From Ectopseudomonas khazarica (lineage in GTDB: Bacteria > Pseudomonadota > Gammaproteobacteria > Pseudomonadales > Pseudomonadaceae): a stretch of 64,000 nt of DNA. Made by a program: the position numbers and the translations under genes. The notes beneath the pieces are model-generated. The model did no database searches and had not been told where the DNA came from. It saw only the letters and a list, made by a program, of their open reading frames with translations. Positions 1 through 8,830 of the stretch are shown here, one piece after another. The stretch lies in NCBI RefSeq assembly GCF_004521985.1, contig NZ_SBHZ01000005.1, forward strand, positions 277,522-341,521. The letters are read 5' to 3'. Position 1 is the first letter of the stretch, and every line of letters starts with the position of its first letter.

Positions 1-136
1 GGGCTCCAATCGCACTGCACAGGGGCCAGTTCCCTTGATTGAGCGGCGCGTCTCCCGTACTGGAAGTCGTGGCACAACCAGAGAGAACACTGCTGACCAA
101 GAGAAAAGGTATGACCTTCAGAAGGTGGGTTCTCAT
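1..136 (-). CDS. OmpA-type lipoprotein, N-terminal part (cut by window edge)
   Basis: Only the first 45 codons lie in the window; the gene runs off the left edge on the minus strand. It starts at an ATG at 136 with AGGAG 8 nt upstream. A basic N-terminus and hydrophobic stretch end in a lipobox, LSGC, with the acylated Cys at about residue 21. The next segment, GNWPLCSAIGA, resembles the WPTCAAVGG segment just after the lipobox of the OmpA lipoprotein at 274-900. I therefore infer a tandem paralogue. The Shine-Dalgarno lies inside a strong hairpin (145-179), so translation may be structure-controlled. The function of the missing part is not visible. Confidence 0.72.
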   Translation of the reverse strand, partial: MRTHLLKVIPFLLVSSVLSGCATTSSTGDAPLNQGNWPLCSAIGA

Positions 137-144
137 GGTGGTGT

Positions 145-179
145 CTCCTGTGTACCGGCGTTATGCCGGTATACAGGAG
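145..179 (-). promoter_or_regulatory. 15-bp hairpin sequestering the ribosome-binding site
   Basis: Read on the minus strand, two 15-nt arms (179-165 and 159-145) pair at 14 of 15 positions around a 5-nt loop. The 3' arm contains the AGGAG of the lipoprotein gene starting at 136, which pairs with CTCCT at the 5' end. No U-tract follows, so it does not look like a terminator. It could be an RNA thermometer, a protein-binding site or an mRNA-stability element. Confidence 0.5.
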
Positions 180-206
180 TAAAGACGGCAGGCGGGGATC
201 ACACAA

Positions 207-245
207 GAACGAGCCCGGTCGGTTGCGCACCGACCGGGCTCGTTC
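207..245 (-). terminator. Terminator-like hairpin after the OmpA lipoprotein gene
   Basis: Perfect 17-bp stem (GAACGAGCCCGGTCGGT and its complement) with a 5-nt loop. On the minus strand it is followed by TTGTGT, about 30 nt after the stop of the gene at 274-900. The U-tract is weak, but the stem is very stable. Confidence 0.6.
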
Positions 246-273
246 GCATCTGCCGTCTACGGGGCGAAGTGCC

Positions 274-900
274 TTACGGCTGAGCTTCGACCTCGGCTTC
301 CACGCGACGGTTGATGGCGCGGCCATCAGCAGAAGCGTTGTCGGCGACCGGGCGGCTTTCGCCATAACCCACGGCTTGTACGCGGCTGGACTCGACACCG
401 TACTGGTTGACCAGCACGTCACGAACGGCACCGGCGCGGCGCTCGGACAGGCCCTGGTTGTAGGCATCGCTGCCCACGGAGTCGGTGTGACCTTCAACCA
501 CGGTGCTGGTCTGCGGGTACTGTTTCATGAAGTCGGCCAGCGCCTTGATGTCGCCGTAGCTTTCCTGCTTGACCTGCGCCTTGTCGAAGTCGAACTTGAC
601 GTCCAGCTCGACGCGTACGGCTTCGGCCGGCTCAGGCGCCATCTCTTCGACGACGACTTCCTCGACGACTTCGACCTGCTGCGCCTCGGCACCGTGGACC
701 CAGCAATAGGCCGCGCCCATGCCGGCGCCAACCAGCGCACCGCCACCCGCCCAGCTCGAGCTTTCGATTGCCCCTAACGCGGCACCACCCACACCACCGA
801 CGGCTGCGCAGGTGGGCCAGTCGGTTTTCTGCAGACCGGCACAACCGGTCAGCAGGGTACTAGCCAGAATCAGGGGTACAGCGTTCCTTGTGATACTCAT
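274..900 (-). CDS. OmpA-family outer-membrane lipoprotein
   Basis: A 208-aa protein. A lipobox LTGC places the lipidated Cys at residue 20. A glycine-zipper segment (about 34-64) is followed by a Glu/Val-rich linker and a C-terminal OmpA-like peptidoglycan-binding domain (about 98-205). That domain carries the family signature EGHTDSVG (136-143), then LSERRA and NRRVE. Such proteins anchor the outer membrane to peptidoglycan. It faces away from the gene at 1064, leaving a 160-bp divergent promoter region. In P. aeruginosa a similar lipoprotein heads the same gene row. Family confident, specific role unknown. Confidence 0.85.
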   Translation of the reverse strand: MSITRNAVPLILASTLLTGCAGLQKTDWPTCAAVGGVGGAALGAIESSSWAGGGALVGAGMGAAYCWVHGAEAQQVEVVEEVVVEEMAPEPAEAVRVELDVKFDFDKAQVKQESYGDIKALADFMKQYPQTSTVVEGHTDSVGSDAYNQGLSERRAGAVRDVLVNQYGVESSRVQAVGYGESRPVADNASADGRAINRRVEAEVEAQP

Positions 901-1063
901 ACTTTAGGTCTCCAATGTTCATCGGCCCATAACCGACTCAATAGTAGTAAAGACACGAGTTGTACAATCCGCCAGCTATAGCGCATAGCACGGATAATTT
1001 TCTCTCACTCTAGGCCTGATATCGACACCACGTTAGTCTTTGCAGACTTTTCGAGGAAGTTCG

Positions 1064-1561
1064 ATGACTGCCAGCCTTAGCTCCCGTACTCCACAGCAGG
1101 CGATTGCCGCACTGCTAGCCCGTTATACACCCGAGAAGCTGTTGCTGCTCGGTGCCAGCGAGCTACCCGCTGTCGATGCCTTCAAAGAGGCGCATCCGCA
1201 GTGTCAGGTCACCACCGCAGCGGCTGCGCCCCTGGCGCCGGAACTGGCCGCACAGCGTTTCGACCTGGCCCTGCTGGTCGACTGCCTGGAGCACTTGCCC
1301 AAGCGCGACGGACTGCAACTGCTCGGTGGCATCCGCAACCTGAACGCCAGCCGGGTCGCCGCGCTGGTCGATCTGCAGGCGGGCGACTGGCGGGAAACCG
1401 ACTTCTTCGCCCTGGCCATGCAAGCCAGCGAACAGTTCCAGCGCGAGGGACAGACCCTGCATCTGTTCACCTATGATCTGCTCGATTACAAGCAAGTTCC
1501 CGACTGGTTGAACGCAAAGTTCTGGGCCAATCCACAAAATTTCGGCAAGTACTGGTGGTGA
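1064..1561 (+). CDS. Conserved Pseudomonas protein (DUF6231-like)
   Basis: A 165-aa protein with no signal peptide. The start at 1064 is preferred over an in-frame upstream start at 1040 because GAGGAAG lies at a good distance before it. The central part (KLLLLGAS, then [18 protein letters not shown]) looks like the nucleotide-binding core of a class I methyltransferase (a [12 protein letters not shown] motif). The usual glycine-rich loop is not obvious, so this is only a resemblance. It is followed after 2 nt by the SEC-C gene at 1564, so the two are probably co-transcribed. Family name from memory; function unknown. Confidence 0.7.
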   Translation: MTASLSSRTPQQAIAALLARYTPEKLLLLGASELPAVDAFKEAHPQCQVTTAAAAPLAPELAAQRFDLALLVDCLEHLPKRDGLQLLGGIRNLNASRVAALVDLQAGDWRETDFFALAMQASEQFQREGQTLHLFTYDLLDYKQVPDWLNAKFWANPQNFGKYWW

Positions 1562-1563
1562 CG

Positions 1564-2046
1564 ATGGACCCACTCGATCCCAACTGCCCATGCGGCAGCG
1601 GCAACCCGCTGAGCCAGTGCTGTGGCCACTATCACGACGGCACCCCCGCGCCCTGCGCCGAGCTGCTGATGCGCTCGCGCTACAGCGCGTACGTCCTGGG
1701 CCTGGTGGACTACCTGGTGGCGACCACCCTGCCCGCCCAGCAACAGGCACTCGACCGCGACGCCATGGCAGCCTGGAGCGCACAGAGCACCTGGCTCGGC
1801 CTCGAGGTGGAGCAACGCGAAGTGTTCGGTGGCAAGCCCGAGCACGCCCAGGTGACCTTCGTCGCCCGCTGGCACGATGACAACGGCGAGCACAGTCATC
1901 GCGAATGCTCGGCCTTCGTCCAGGTCGACGGCCGCTGGTATTTCATCGACCCGACCGTGCCCCTGAAGGCCGGGCGCAATGACCCCTGCCCCTGCCAGGG
2001 CGGCCAGAAATTCAAGAAGTGCTGCGCCCCCTTCCTGAGCGCCTGA
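1564..2046 (+). CDS. YchJ-family SEC-C protein (UPF0225)
   Basis: A 160-aa protein bounded by two zinc-binding SEC-C motifs: [13 protein letters not shown] near residue 8 and [17 protein letters not shown] at the C-terminus. Between them is an NTF2-like YchJ middle domain. The ATG at 1564 is chosen over an upstream GTG at 1555 because the latter lies inside the preceding stop region. The 2-nt gap to the upstream gene suggests coupling. SEC-C motifs bind zinc and often mediate protein contacts (as in SecA). The function of YchJ itself is not established. Confidence 0.85.
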   Translation: MDPLDPNCPCGSGNPLSQCCGHYHDGTPAPCAELLMRSRYSAYVLGLVDYLVATTLPAQQQALDRDAMAAWSAQSTWLGLEVEQREVFGGKPEHAQVTFVARWHDDNGEHSHRECSAFVQVDGRWYFIDPTVPLKAGRNDPCPCQGGQKFKKCCAPFLSA

Positions 2047-2112
2047 CTGGCTTTCTTCGCGCTTTCTGCTTGAGTTGAAGCGTCCGCAAGGACACTCAAC
2101 AAGGAGAGAGCC

Positions 2113-3228
2113 ATGCACAAGAAAAGTGGTTTGACGGTCATTCTGGCGAGCCTGCTCATAGGTTGCGCCACTCAGCCCGGCGGGCTGCAGGGGGAACCCG
2201 TGGACCTGGGCGACAGCCAGCGCGTCAGCCGGCTGTTCGCCTACCCGAACAACTGCAACGTGATCTGCTATCGCGACTGGACGCTGGAGCAGACCGTCGA
2301 GCACTACCTGCGCCAGAGCCTCGATCGGGACGGTTATCCGCAGGCCAGCGTGAACGTGGTCCGCCACGGCGAGCGCATCCTGGCCGATTTCAAGGGTGCT
2401 CCCGACGGCTATGGCAAGCCGCTGCAGCAACTGCTCGATGCCGGGGACCTGGCCTACAAGGGCGCCAGCCAGCTGAACAGCGACGGCAAGTGGCAGTACA
2501 ACTGGTACTTCTTCCTGCCCCTGGGCATGGCACTGGAGAACCGCAAGAGCGTCGAGCTGCTGCACTTCCCGCCAGACTATTCGCTGACCCAGGCGCAGGA
2601 CTATCTGCGCTCCAACACCACCGATCGCTGGGCGTCGCTGCTCAGCTACAACGGCGTGCCGGTGCAGCAGACGCCGGCCTACCAGACCATCGTCGACATC
2701 GCGCCCATCGCGGCACCGGCCAGTGCGGGGAGCACGCTGGAAGGCGTGTACAACTACTTCAATACCTACCAGCAGCGCATGGTCGGCGAGCTCACCGCCG
2801 GCAAGGGTGACGGTACCCTCCCCATGGTTGCCTTCGGCAGCCCGGTGCGGAACTGGATCAAGCAGCAGTACGGCGTGACCCTGCCGGTGCTGGGGCTTGG
2901 CCAGATCACCTCGGCGCCCGGGCAGCAGACGTCGGTGCTCGGCGCCAACCACCCGAGCTACATCTGGTACGCGGCGGACCCGGACAACAACCAGGGCAGC
3001 GAAGCCAAGGCCAACGCCACCGGCATCAAGGTCATGGGGCAGGACCTCAGTGCCGCCTGCTGGCAGGCCGGCATGGGCCAGAACCCGGGCAATGACCCGC
3101 AGCAGACGCTGACCAGTTGCACCCAGAAATGGCAGGTGACGGACAAGCAGCAGACCTGCGAACTGTTCTTCATCACCGTGCGCAACCTCAAGCCCGAGGA
3201 CGCCAAGGCCCAGTGCAAGACTGGCTGA
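2113..3228 (+). CDS. Conserved lipoprotein of unknown function
   Basis: A 371-aa protein. A strong AAGGAGAG ribosome-binding site precedes the ATG. The signal sequence ends in a lipobox LIGC (Cys at about 18). The mature part is hydrophilic, with several paired cysteines (NNCNVICYRDW near the N-terminus; further Cys near residues 316, 334, 346 and 368) that could form disulfides in the periplasm. The motif CNVICYRDW and a Trp/Tyr-rich region near 120-135 are the most distinctive features. I do not recognise a family. A strong terminator hairpin follows at 3236. Confidence 0.7.
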   Translation: MHKKSGLTVILASLLIGCATQPGGLQGEPVDLGDSQRVSRLFAYPNNCNVICYRDWTLEQTVEHYLRQSLDRDGYPQASVNVVRHGERILADFKGAPDGYGKPLQQLLDAGDLAYKGASQLNSDGKWQYNWYFFLPLGMALENRKSVELLHFPPDYSLTQAQDYLRSNTTDRWASLLSYNGVPVQQTPAYQTIVDIAPIAAPASAGSTLEGVYNYFNTYQQRMVGELTAGKGDGTLPMVAFGSPVRNWIKQQYGVTLPVLGLGQITSAPGQQTSVLGANHPSYIWYAADPDNNQGSEAKANATGIKVMGQDLSAACWQAGMGQNPGNDPQQTLTSCTQKWQVTDKQQTCELFFITVRNLKPEDAKAQCKTG

Positions 3229-3235
3229 AACGACA

Positions 3236-3262
3236 GGGCCCGCACATGCGGGCCCATTTCTT
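3236..3262 (+). terminator. Rho-independent terminator of the lipoprotein gene
   Basis: 9-bp stem GGGCCCGCA/TGCGGGCCC with a 2-nt loop, followed by ATTTCTT, 8 nt after the stop at 3228. It also lies at the 3' end of the convergent gene at 3262, so it may serve both strands. Confidence 0.75.
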
Positions 3263-3837
3263 CATTCCTGCAGCTTGAGGTGTGACGTATCCGGCGGTGG
3301 CGCCGCCGCGTCGGCCTTGGCCTGCCCCATGTCACTGCCCACCGGCGCCAGGCTGAACTGCGACAGGTCCACGCGCGGCGCCTCGGCATCCGGCTTGGCG
3401 TCCTGCAGGTCCGCCCCGACCGGGGCGATACCGAAGTCCGGGGCATCCACTTCGCTGAACGCCGCCATGTATTCGTCACGCGGCGCCACCTGCAGCCGCC
3501 CCGCCGTGGCCCCGCCGGACGCCGCTGCCGCAGCAGGTGCCGCAGCAGGTGCCGCAGGTGCCGGTTCGGCGGGTGGTGGTGGAGCCAGTTCGACTTCCTC
3601 GATCGGCATATCCATGTCGATCACTTCGACACGGGCCCCCGCCCGCTCCAGGGTCGATCGGTACTTCTCCGCCGCCGCAGCGTCGAGGTTGTTCTTGATC
3701 ACGATGCGACGCCCGGAAAACAGCTGGGCGATCCGCTGGGCATCGGCCTGGAACAACTTGGCCATGTTGGCCTTGACCAGCTCCAGCTGCGCCCCCGGCA
3801 CCAACTGCCCGGAGAAGGCGATCTCGTAGCGACTCAT
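3262..3837 (-). CDS. Conserved Pseudomonas protein with Pro/Ala-rich linker
   Basis: A 191-aa cytoplasmic protein. The ATG at 3837 is chosen over a GTG two codons upstream because AGGAG sits 7 nt before it. The N-terminal 75 residues (MSRYEIAFSG, FSGRRIVIKNN, RAGARVEVID) form a small alpha/beta domain that I know only from hypothetical Pseudomonas proteins. Then come an Ala/Pro-rich linker (about 83-112) and two similar acidic segments, DFGIAPVGADLQDAKPDA and QFSLAPVGSDMGQAKADA. These are an internal degenerate repeat. No catalytic motif is visible. Convergent with the lipoprotein gene at 2113. Confidence 0.7.
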   Translation of the reverse strand: MSRYEIAFSGQLVPGAQLELVKANMAKLFQADAQRIAQLFSGRRIVIKNNLDAAAAEKYRSTLERAGARVEVIDMDMPIEEVELAPPPPAEPAPAAPAAAPAAAAASGGATAGRLQVAPRDEYMAAFSEVDAPDFGIAPVGADLQDAKPDAEAPRVDLSQFSLAPVGSDMGQAKADAAAPPPDTSHLKLQE

Positions 3838-4029
3838 GGTCACACTCCTGTCCTATTCACGACTCAGTATGGCGCAGGTTGTTTTGCGCTGACACTGCCG
3901 GCTTCTCATCCGTGCATCACGCTTTACAAATGTTCAACGGGCAACGGCGGTATCTCCTTGAAAATAATGACTCACCCCAGTTGCAGCCAAGCGCTTGCTT
4001 GTTACACTGAGCCGCAATGGGGGTATGAA

Positions 4030-4527
4030 ATGTTTTCTCAGGCGCAAATGATAAGAATTATCAGCCTACTGATGTTTTTTGGCCTTGCTTCAGGCCTCGC
4101 AGGATGCTCCACCTGGATGACGGGTGGATTCAAGGACCCGGATGTCCGACTCATCAAGGTGGACGTAATCAAGGCCAGGCTACTCGAACAAGAGTTCCTC
4201 CTGCGCTTTCGCATCGACAATCCCAACAGCGTCAGCCTGCCGGTACGCGGTCTGGAATACGCGGTCACCCTCAACGACATTCCCCTGGCCGACGGTTCTG
4301 CCAGTGAGTGGTTCACCGTGCCCGCCAATGGTCATCACAGCTTCGACGTGCCGGTGCGCACCAACCTGTGGCGCCATGTCCGCCAGGTGGTGAAGATGCT
4401 GGAAAAACCCGACCAGCCGATCCGCTACAGCCTCAAGGGTGAAGTGAAGACCGGCATGCTCTTCAGCCGCAGCGTGCACATGTCGCGCAATGGCGAGATA
4501 ATTCCCGGCGATTTCATCCCGGAGTAA
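4030..4527 (+). CDS. LEA type 2 / WHy-domain lipoprotein
   Basis: A 165-aa protein. The start at 4030 is chosen over an upstream in-frame ATG at 3958 because it gives a clean lipoprotein signal with lipobox GLAGC (Cys at about 26). The mature part matches the late-embryogenesis-abundant type 2 fold: [18 protein letters not shown], then [20 protein letters not shown], a hallmark of WHy domains. Family members are linked to desiccation or stress responses in plants; in bacteria the role is unknown. Followed after 5 nt by the His-rich SEC-C gene. Confidence 0.82.
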   Translation: MFSQAQMIRIISLLMFFGLASGLAGCSTWMTGGFKDPDVRLIKVDVIKARLLEQEFLLRFRIDNPNSVSLPVRGLEYAVTLNDIPLADGSASEWFTVPANGHHSFDVPVRTNLWRHVRQVVKMLEKPDQPIRYSLKGEVKTGMLFSRSVHMSRNGEIIPGDFIPE

Positions 4528-4532
4528 CCCTC

Positions 4533-4727
4533 ATGAGCAACCAACCCCACGTCCACGGCCCTGACTGCAACCATGACCATGATCACCACGACCATGGCCA
4601 TGTCCACGGCCCGCATTGCAACCACGGCCATCAGGAGCCGGTGCGCAACGCCCTGAAGGACGTCGGCCGCAACGATCCCTGCCCCTGCGGCAGTCAGAAG
4701 AAGTTCAAGAAGTGCCACGGCGCCTGA
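4533..4727 (+). CDS. His-rich SEC-C metal-binding small protein
   Basis: A 64-aa protein. Residues 6-33 are a histidine/aspartate-rich stretch built from [16 protein letters not shown] and [10 protein letters not shown], two repeats of the same unit. The C-terminus is a single SEC-C motif, [17 protein letters not shown]. Both halves are suited to binding zinc or similar metals. It lies 5 nt after the LEA-type lipoprotein gene and 7 nt before a DUF2489 gene, so the three probably form one transcript. Its SEC-C tail resembles that of the YchJ protein at 1564. Confidence 0.85.
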   Translation: MSNQPHVHGPDCNHDHDHHDHGHVHGPHCNHGHQEPVRNALKDVGRNDPCPCGSQKKFKKCHGA

Positions 4728-4734
4728 GCCGGGC

Positions 4735-5199
4735 ATGCACGCCGTGACCCTGTCCCTGCTGCTCGCCGGCCTGCTGCTGATCGCCGCCCTGGCCGCCTAT
4801 GCCTGGCACCTCTGGCGCCGCGTCTGGGCCCGGCAACAGGCCCAGGAGGAGGCTCGCCAGGAACGCCAGGAGCGCCTCGGTGGTGACCTGAACATCCTCG
4901 CCAGCAGCCTGCTCGACGAGCAGCTGCCGCTGATCGAGGGCGCCATCCGCATCAAGGTGCTGCTCGACAACTACGACAGCGACCTCAGCAACGACAGCCG
5001 CTGCCAGGTGTTCCACCTGCTCTTCGAGGCGACCACCGACGTACCGACCCATGCGGCCTGGAAGGCGCTGGACAAGGAGCAGCGGCGGCGCTTCGAGAAG
5101 CGTTTCAACGAGCTGGAACTGCAGCACAAGGCCGCCGCCCGCACGGCCGCACGCTGGCTGCTCGATGACGGGCTCAAGCGCACTCAGCCGAACGCCTGA
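4735..5199 (+). CDS. DUF2489 membrane-anchored protein
   Basis: A 154-aa protein. One N-terminal membrane helix (about 5-27) is followed by a basic segment ([11 protein letters not shown]) and a helical cytoplasmic domain with [18 protein letters not shown]. This layout fits DUF2489, a family of unknown function found in gammaproteobacteria. It begins 7 nt after the SEC-C gene and probably shares its transcript. No enzymatic motif is visible. Confidence 0.78.
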   Translation: MHAVTLSLLLAGLLLIAALAAYAWHLWRRVWARQQAQEEARQERQERLGGDLNILASSLLDEQLPLIEGAIRIKVLLDNYDSDLSNDSRCQVFHLLFEATTDVPTHAAWKALDKEQRRRFEKRFNELELQHKAAARTAARWLLDDGLKRTQPNA

Positions 5200-5294
5200 G
5201 CCCTCTTGCCAGGTCGCAACGGCCTCTTTACCTTGGCGACTTCGTGGCCGGTCGACACCCGACCGGCCTCATCCCCTGTCCAAGGATATCCGCC

Positions 5295-7808
5295 ATGCGC
5301 ACGCTGGCCCGCCTGACCCTTGCCGCATCCCTGACCACGCTCGGTGGCTGCCAGTCACTGCTCAACAGCCGCTATGCCGACAGCGTGCCGCCGACCCGCG
5401 GCATCGAGCGCATCCAGGGCGTGGCGGAAAGCGCATCGGTACGGCGCAATGCCCTCGGCATGCCACTGATCGAATCGGGCACCTTTCACGACGCGCTGTT
5501 CACCCTGGGCTACGTGCACGCCGGCGACCGCCTCAGCCAGATGGTCGGCATGCGCCTGCTGGCCCAGGGTCGCCTGGCGGAAATGGCCGGCCCTGGCGTG
5601 CTGGAGATGGACCGCTTCATGCGCGCGGTCAACCTCAGGAAGAGTGCGGAGCTGCTCTATGCCGACGCCTCGCCGCGCCTGAAACGCTTCTTCGAGGTCT
5701 ATGCACGCGGCGTCAATGCCTACCTGTTCCGCTACCGCGACCGCCTGCCGATGGACCTGGCGGAATCCGGCTATCGCCCCGAGTACTGGAAACCCGAGGA
5801 CTCGGTGCTGCTGTTCTGCCTGCTGAACTTCGGCCTGTCGGTGAACCTGCAGGAGGAAATCGCCGCGCTGACGATGGCCCAGCAGGTCGGCGTCGACAAG
5901 CTGCCCTGGCTGCTGCCGATCTATCCGGATGAACCGCTGCCCTTCGCCGAGGCGGAGAAACTCGCCGGCCTCGATCTCAAGGGCCAGTTGCCCGGTCTGC
6001 AGGCGATCGCCCGCAGCGCGGCGCAGATCGCCGAGCAGCACATGCTGGGTGTCGCGGCCTCGAACAACTGGGCCATCGCCCCTGAACGCAGCCGTGGCGG
6101 CAAGAGCCTGCTGGCCAACGACACGCACCTGCCGCTGAGCATGCCGTCGCTGTGGAATTTCGTGCAGATCCGCTCGCCCAAGTACCAGGCCGCCGGTGTT
6201 TCGCTGGCCGGCGTGCCGGCCGTGGTGGCCGGGTACAACGGCAAGCTGGCCTGGGGCATGACCATGGTCATGGGCGACAACCAGGACATCTACCTCGAAC
6301 GCATCAAGCGCGAGGGCAGTCGCCTGATGTACCAGGCCGACGGCCAGTGGCTGCCGGTGATGGAGCGCCAGGAGACCTTCTTCATCAAGGGCCAGCGCCC
6401 CATCCGCGAAACCCTGTACGAGACTCGCAACGGCCCGCTGCTCAACTCGGTACTGGGCGAGCGCAAGCACATGCTCCAGCCTCTGCCCTTGCAGACTGGC
6501 TACGGCCTGGCCCTGAAGACCACCCAGTTCGAGCGCGACAAGAGCCTCGACGCCTTCTTCGACCTGTCCCGTGCGCAGTCGGTGGATGCCGCCTTCGAAG
6601 CCACCCGGGAAATCCGCGCGATGCCGCTGAACATCGTCTTCGCCGATGCCCAGCACATCGGCTGGCAGGTCACCGGTCGCTACCCGAACCGGCGCGAAGG
6701 CCGGGGCCTGCTGCCCTCCCCCGGCTGGGACCAGCGTTACGCCTGGGACGGCTACGCCGATCCGATGCTGCATCCCTACGACCAGGACCCGCCGCAAGGC
6801 TGGCTGGGCACCGCCAACCAGCGCAGCGTCGAACCCGGCTATGGCATGCAGCTGTCCAGCTCCTGGTTCTACCCGGAACGCGCCGAGCGCATCGCCGAGC
6901 TGGCAGGCAACGGCCGTCACGATGGCCGCAGCATGATCGCCATGCAGTACGACCAGAGCTCCCCGTTCGTCGCCAAGCTGCAGGCGATGTTCAACGACCC
7001 GGCCATGCACGAGCCGCTGCGCCAGGCGATCGCCGCGCTGCCCAGCGGCCAGCGCGAGCGCGCCGATGAAGCGCTGCGGCGCCTGCTGGCCTTCGACGGC
7101 AAGCTCACCGCCAGCTCGGCTGATGCGGCCGTCTACGGTGCATTCATGCAGGAGAGCGCCCGGCAGACCTTCCTCGACGAGCTGGGCCCGGAAGACAATC
7201 CGGCCTGGCAGGCCCTGGTGGAAACCGCCAACCTGTCCTATTCGGCGCAGGCCGACCACCTGCTCGGCCGTCCTGACAGCCCGTTCTGGGATGACATCCG
7301 CACCCCGCAGAAGGAAGACAAGCCGGCCATCCTGGCGCGCAGCCTGGCCGCCAGCATCACGCTGCTGGAAAGCCGCCTGGGTAGCGAACGCCGCAACTGG
7401 CAGTGGGGCAAGCTGCACACCTACGAATGGGTCACCGACACCACACGCCTGGCGCCCTACATGAGCGCCAGCCAGCGCACCAGCATCAACGCCCTCAAAG
7501 GCTACCTGGATCGCGGCCCCTACCCGGCCGGTGGTGACCACGGCACCCTGAACGTCGCGGCCTACCCCTGGGGTCAGGACTTCACTACCTTCCTGATCCC
7601 GGCCATGCGCATCGTCGTCGACTTTTCCGCCGATGAGCCGCTGATCGGCGTCAACAGTTCGGGGCAGTCCGGCAACCCGGCCAGCCCGCACTACGCCGAT
7701 GGCATCGAGGCCTGGCTCAAGGGCGGCTACATGAGCTTCCCGTTCAAGGCGCAGAACCTGGACAAGGTCTATGGCAGCCAGCGTCTGCTGCTGATGCCGG
7801 GCAAGTGA
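5295..7808 (+). CDS. quiP: QuiP-like acyl-homoserine-lactone acylase (penicillin amidase family)
   Basis: An 837-aa Ntn-hydrolase of the penicillin amidase family. The start at 5295 gives a signal sequence ending TLGGC, a possible lipobox, in place of the in-frame start at 5244. The chain should self-cleave before Ser256 of the SNNWAI motif, giving a small alpha and a large beta subunit. [25 protein letters not shown] and the later GGDHGTLN region match this family. P. aeruginosa QuiP, of about the same length and in the same gene neighbourhood, hydrolyses long-chain N-acyl-homoserine lactones and quenches quorum signals. Substrate here is inferred from that match. A hairpin follows the stop. 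Confidence 0.85.
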   Translation: MRTLARLTLAASLTTLGGCQSLLNSRYADSVPPTRGIERIQGVAESASVRRNALGMPLIESGTFHDALFTLGYVHAGDRLSQMVGMRLLAQGRLAEMAGPGVLEMDRFMRAVNLRKSAELLYADASPRLKRFFEVYARGVNAYLFRYRDRLPMDLAESGYRPEYWKPEDSVLLFCLLNFGLSVNLQEEIAALTMAQQVGVDKLPWLLPIYPDEPLPFAEAEKLAGLDLKGQLPGLQAIARSAAQIAEQHMLGVAASNNWAIAPERSRGGKSLLANDTHLPLSMPSLWNFVQIRSPKYQAAGVSLAGVPAVVAGYNGKLAWGMTMVMGDNQDIYLERIKREGSRLMYQADGQWLPVMERQETFFIKGQRPIRETLYETRNGPLLNSVLGERKHMLQPLPLQTGYGLALKTTQFERDKSLDAFFDLSRAQSVDAAFEATREIRAMPLNIVFADAQHIGWQVTGRYPNRREGRGLLPSPGWDQRYAWDGYADPMLHPYDQDPPQGWLGTANQRSVEPGYGMQLSSSWFYPERAERIAELAGNGRHDGRSMIAMQYDQSSPFVAKLQAMFNDPAMHEPLRQAIAALPSGQRERADEALRRLLAFDGKLTASSADAAVYGAFMQESARQTFLDELGPEDNPAWQALVETANLSYSAQADHLLGRPDSPFWDDIRTPQKEDKPAILARSLAASITLLESRLGSERRNWQWGKLHTYEWVTDTTRLAPYMSASQRTSINALKGYLDRGPYPAGGDHGTLNVAAYPWGQDFTTFLIPAMRIVVDFSADEPLIGVNSSGQSGNPASPHYADGIEAWLKGGYMSFPFKAQNLDKVYGSQRLLLMPGK

Positions 7809-7823
7809 TGACCGTTCGTCGGC

Positions 7824-7850
7824 TGGCGCTGAACCTTTTCCTCAGCGCCA
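7824..7850 (+). terminator. Hairpin after quiP
   Basis: 9-bp stem TGGCGCTGA/TCAGCGCCA with a 9-nt loop containing TTTT, 15 nt after the quiP stop. No clear U-tract follows, so it may only protect the 3' end or assist termination at the sites downstream. Confidence 0.5.
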
Positions 7851-7880
7851 GACTCTGAGTAATCGACTTACTCCATAGAT

Positions 7881-7923
7881 CATCGATTTGAGGCGCCCCT
7901 GGCGCCTTTTCTTTTGCCTGCAG
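7881..7923 (+). terminator. Terminator cassette, copy A
   Basis: Stem AGGCGCC/GGCGCCT with a 3-nt loop (7891-7907) followed by TTTTCTTTTGCC. Its sequence, including the preceding CATCGATT and following GCC-GCA, is repeated about 110 bp downstream as copy B, which indicates a local duplication. Confidence 0.65.
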
Positions 7924-7989
7924 AAAAAAAGATGGCATTTCTGCATCAGTGGATTGAACTTCTCGCTCGAAGCAGGCTCTGAACCTGTG

Positions 7990-8042
7990 CATCGATTGAA
8001 ATGCTCCCCTGGCGCCCATGGCGCCTATTTTTTTGCCCGCAA
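7990..8042 (+). terminator. Terminator cassette, copy B
   Basis: Stem GGCGCC/GGCGCC with loop CAT (8011-8025), followed by TATTTTTTTG. It shares CATCGATT, CCCCTGGCGCC and the T-run plus GCC-GCA with copy A. It lies just outside the stop of the convergent nrtR gene (8056). Confidence 0.65.
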
Positions 8043-8055
8043 TCAGGCAAACCCT

Positions 8056-8748
8056 CTACGCCAGCAGGCTGCGGTCGAAGATGAAGGCCTCTCCCGCCTG
8101 CGGACGATGCTCCAGCAGATGCTGTGGCCGCCCCATCTTCGGGTAGTTCTTCTCACCGGTATCGGCGATCCAGCCCTGCGCCTTCATCCTCTCCAGACGC
8201 CCACGCAGGGTGGTGTGCTGCACCGGCTCGCCCAGGCAGGCCTGAAACGCCGCCAGTGCCTCGGTCACGGTGAAGCGTGATACCAGCAGGTACAGCGGCA
8301 ACGAGCTGTATACCGATTTGCCCTGCAGGCGTTCGGCGGCCAGGCGCACCAGCTGCGCATGATCGAAGGGCAACGCCTGCTGGCCGCTGAGTACCGCCTG
8401 CAGGTCGACGAAACGCAGGTCGTCGTCTTCCGGCTCGACGTCCGCCGCCAGCAGTGCCAGGTAGCAGGTGCTCAGCGACCAGCCGCGCGGGTCGCGCACG
8501 CCATTGCCCACCGTCGCCACCTGTTCCAGGTAGTGCGGCCGCAACCGCGCCTTGTCCGCCAGCGCCCGCTCGGCGGCGGCATCCAGGCTGGCGTCGACGC
8601 AGCGACCATTGACCAACACACCGGGCAATGCCCACTGCCCCGCATAAGGCTCACGCTGACGGCGAATCAACAACACCTGCAGCGTCCCCGCCTCACTCAG
8701 ACGCAACGCCACGATATCGACCCCGGCAAGAACCTCCACTGCACTCAT
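8056..8748 (-). CDS. nrtR: NrtR-type Nudix-related transcriptional regulator of NAD metabolism
   Basis: A 230-aa protein. The N-terminal half (1-140) has the Nudix fold (LIRRQREPYAGQWALPGVLV), but the Nudix box is degenerate: the REXXEE core is replaced by AAERALADKA, so hydrolase activity is unlikely. The C-terminal 80 residues form a winged-helix DNA-binding domain (TVTEALAAFQACLG, TLRGRLERMKAQGWI). NrtR repressors sense ADP-ribose-type effectors and control NAD salvage genes. It is divergent from pncA-pncB-nadE, and two inverted repeats in the 141-bp intergenic gap are candidate operators. Confidence 0.9.
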   Translation of the reverse strand: MSAVEVLAGVDIVALRLSEAGTLQVLLIRRQREPYAGQWALPGVLVNGRCVDASLDAAAERALADKARLRPHYLEQVATVGNGVRDPRGWSLSTCYLALLAADVEPEDDDLRFVDLQAVLSGQQALPFDHAQLVRLAAERLQGKSVYSSLPLYLLVSRFTVTEALAAFQACLGEPVQHTTLRGRLERMKAQGWIADTGEKNYPKMGRPQHLLEHRPQAGEAFIFDRSLLA

Positions 8749-8771
8749 CCTGTCACCTGCTCCTCCGTGTA

Positions 8772-8794
8772 CTTATTTCATCTTGACCAATAAG
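8772..8794. promoter_or_regulatory. Candidate NrtR operator, nrtR-proximal site
   Basis: Inverted repeat CTTATT (8772-8777) and AATAAG (8789-8794) with an 11-bp centre beginning TCATC. The TATT-TCATC start and the 11-bp arm spacing match the pncA-proximal site. The centres are 64 bp apart, about six helical turns. Confidence 0.5.
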
Positions 8795-8830
8795 GCGGTT
8801 TTTTTCACGTGGAAAATCAGATAAACGCTT

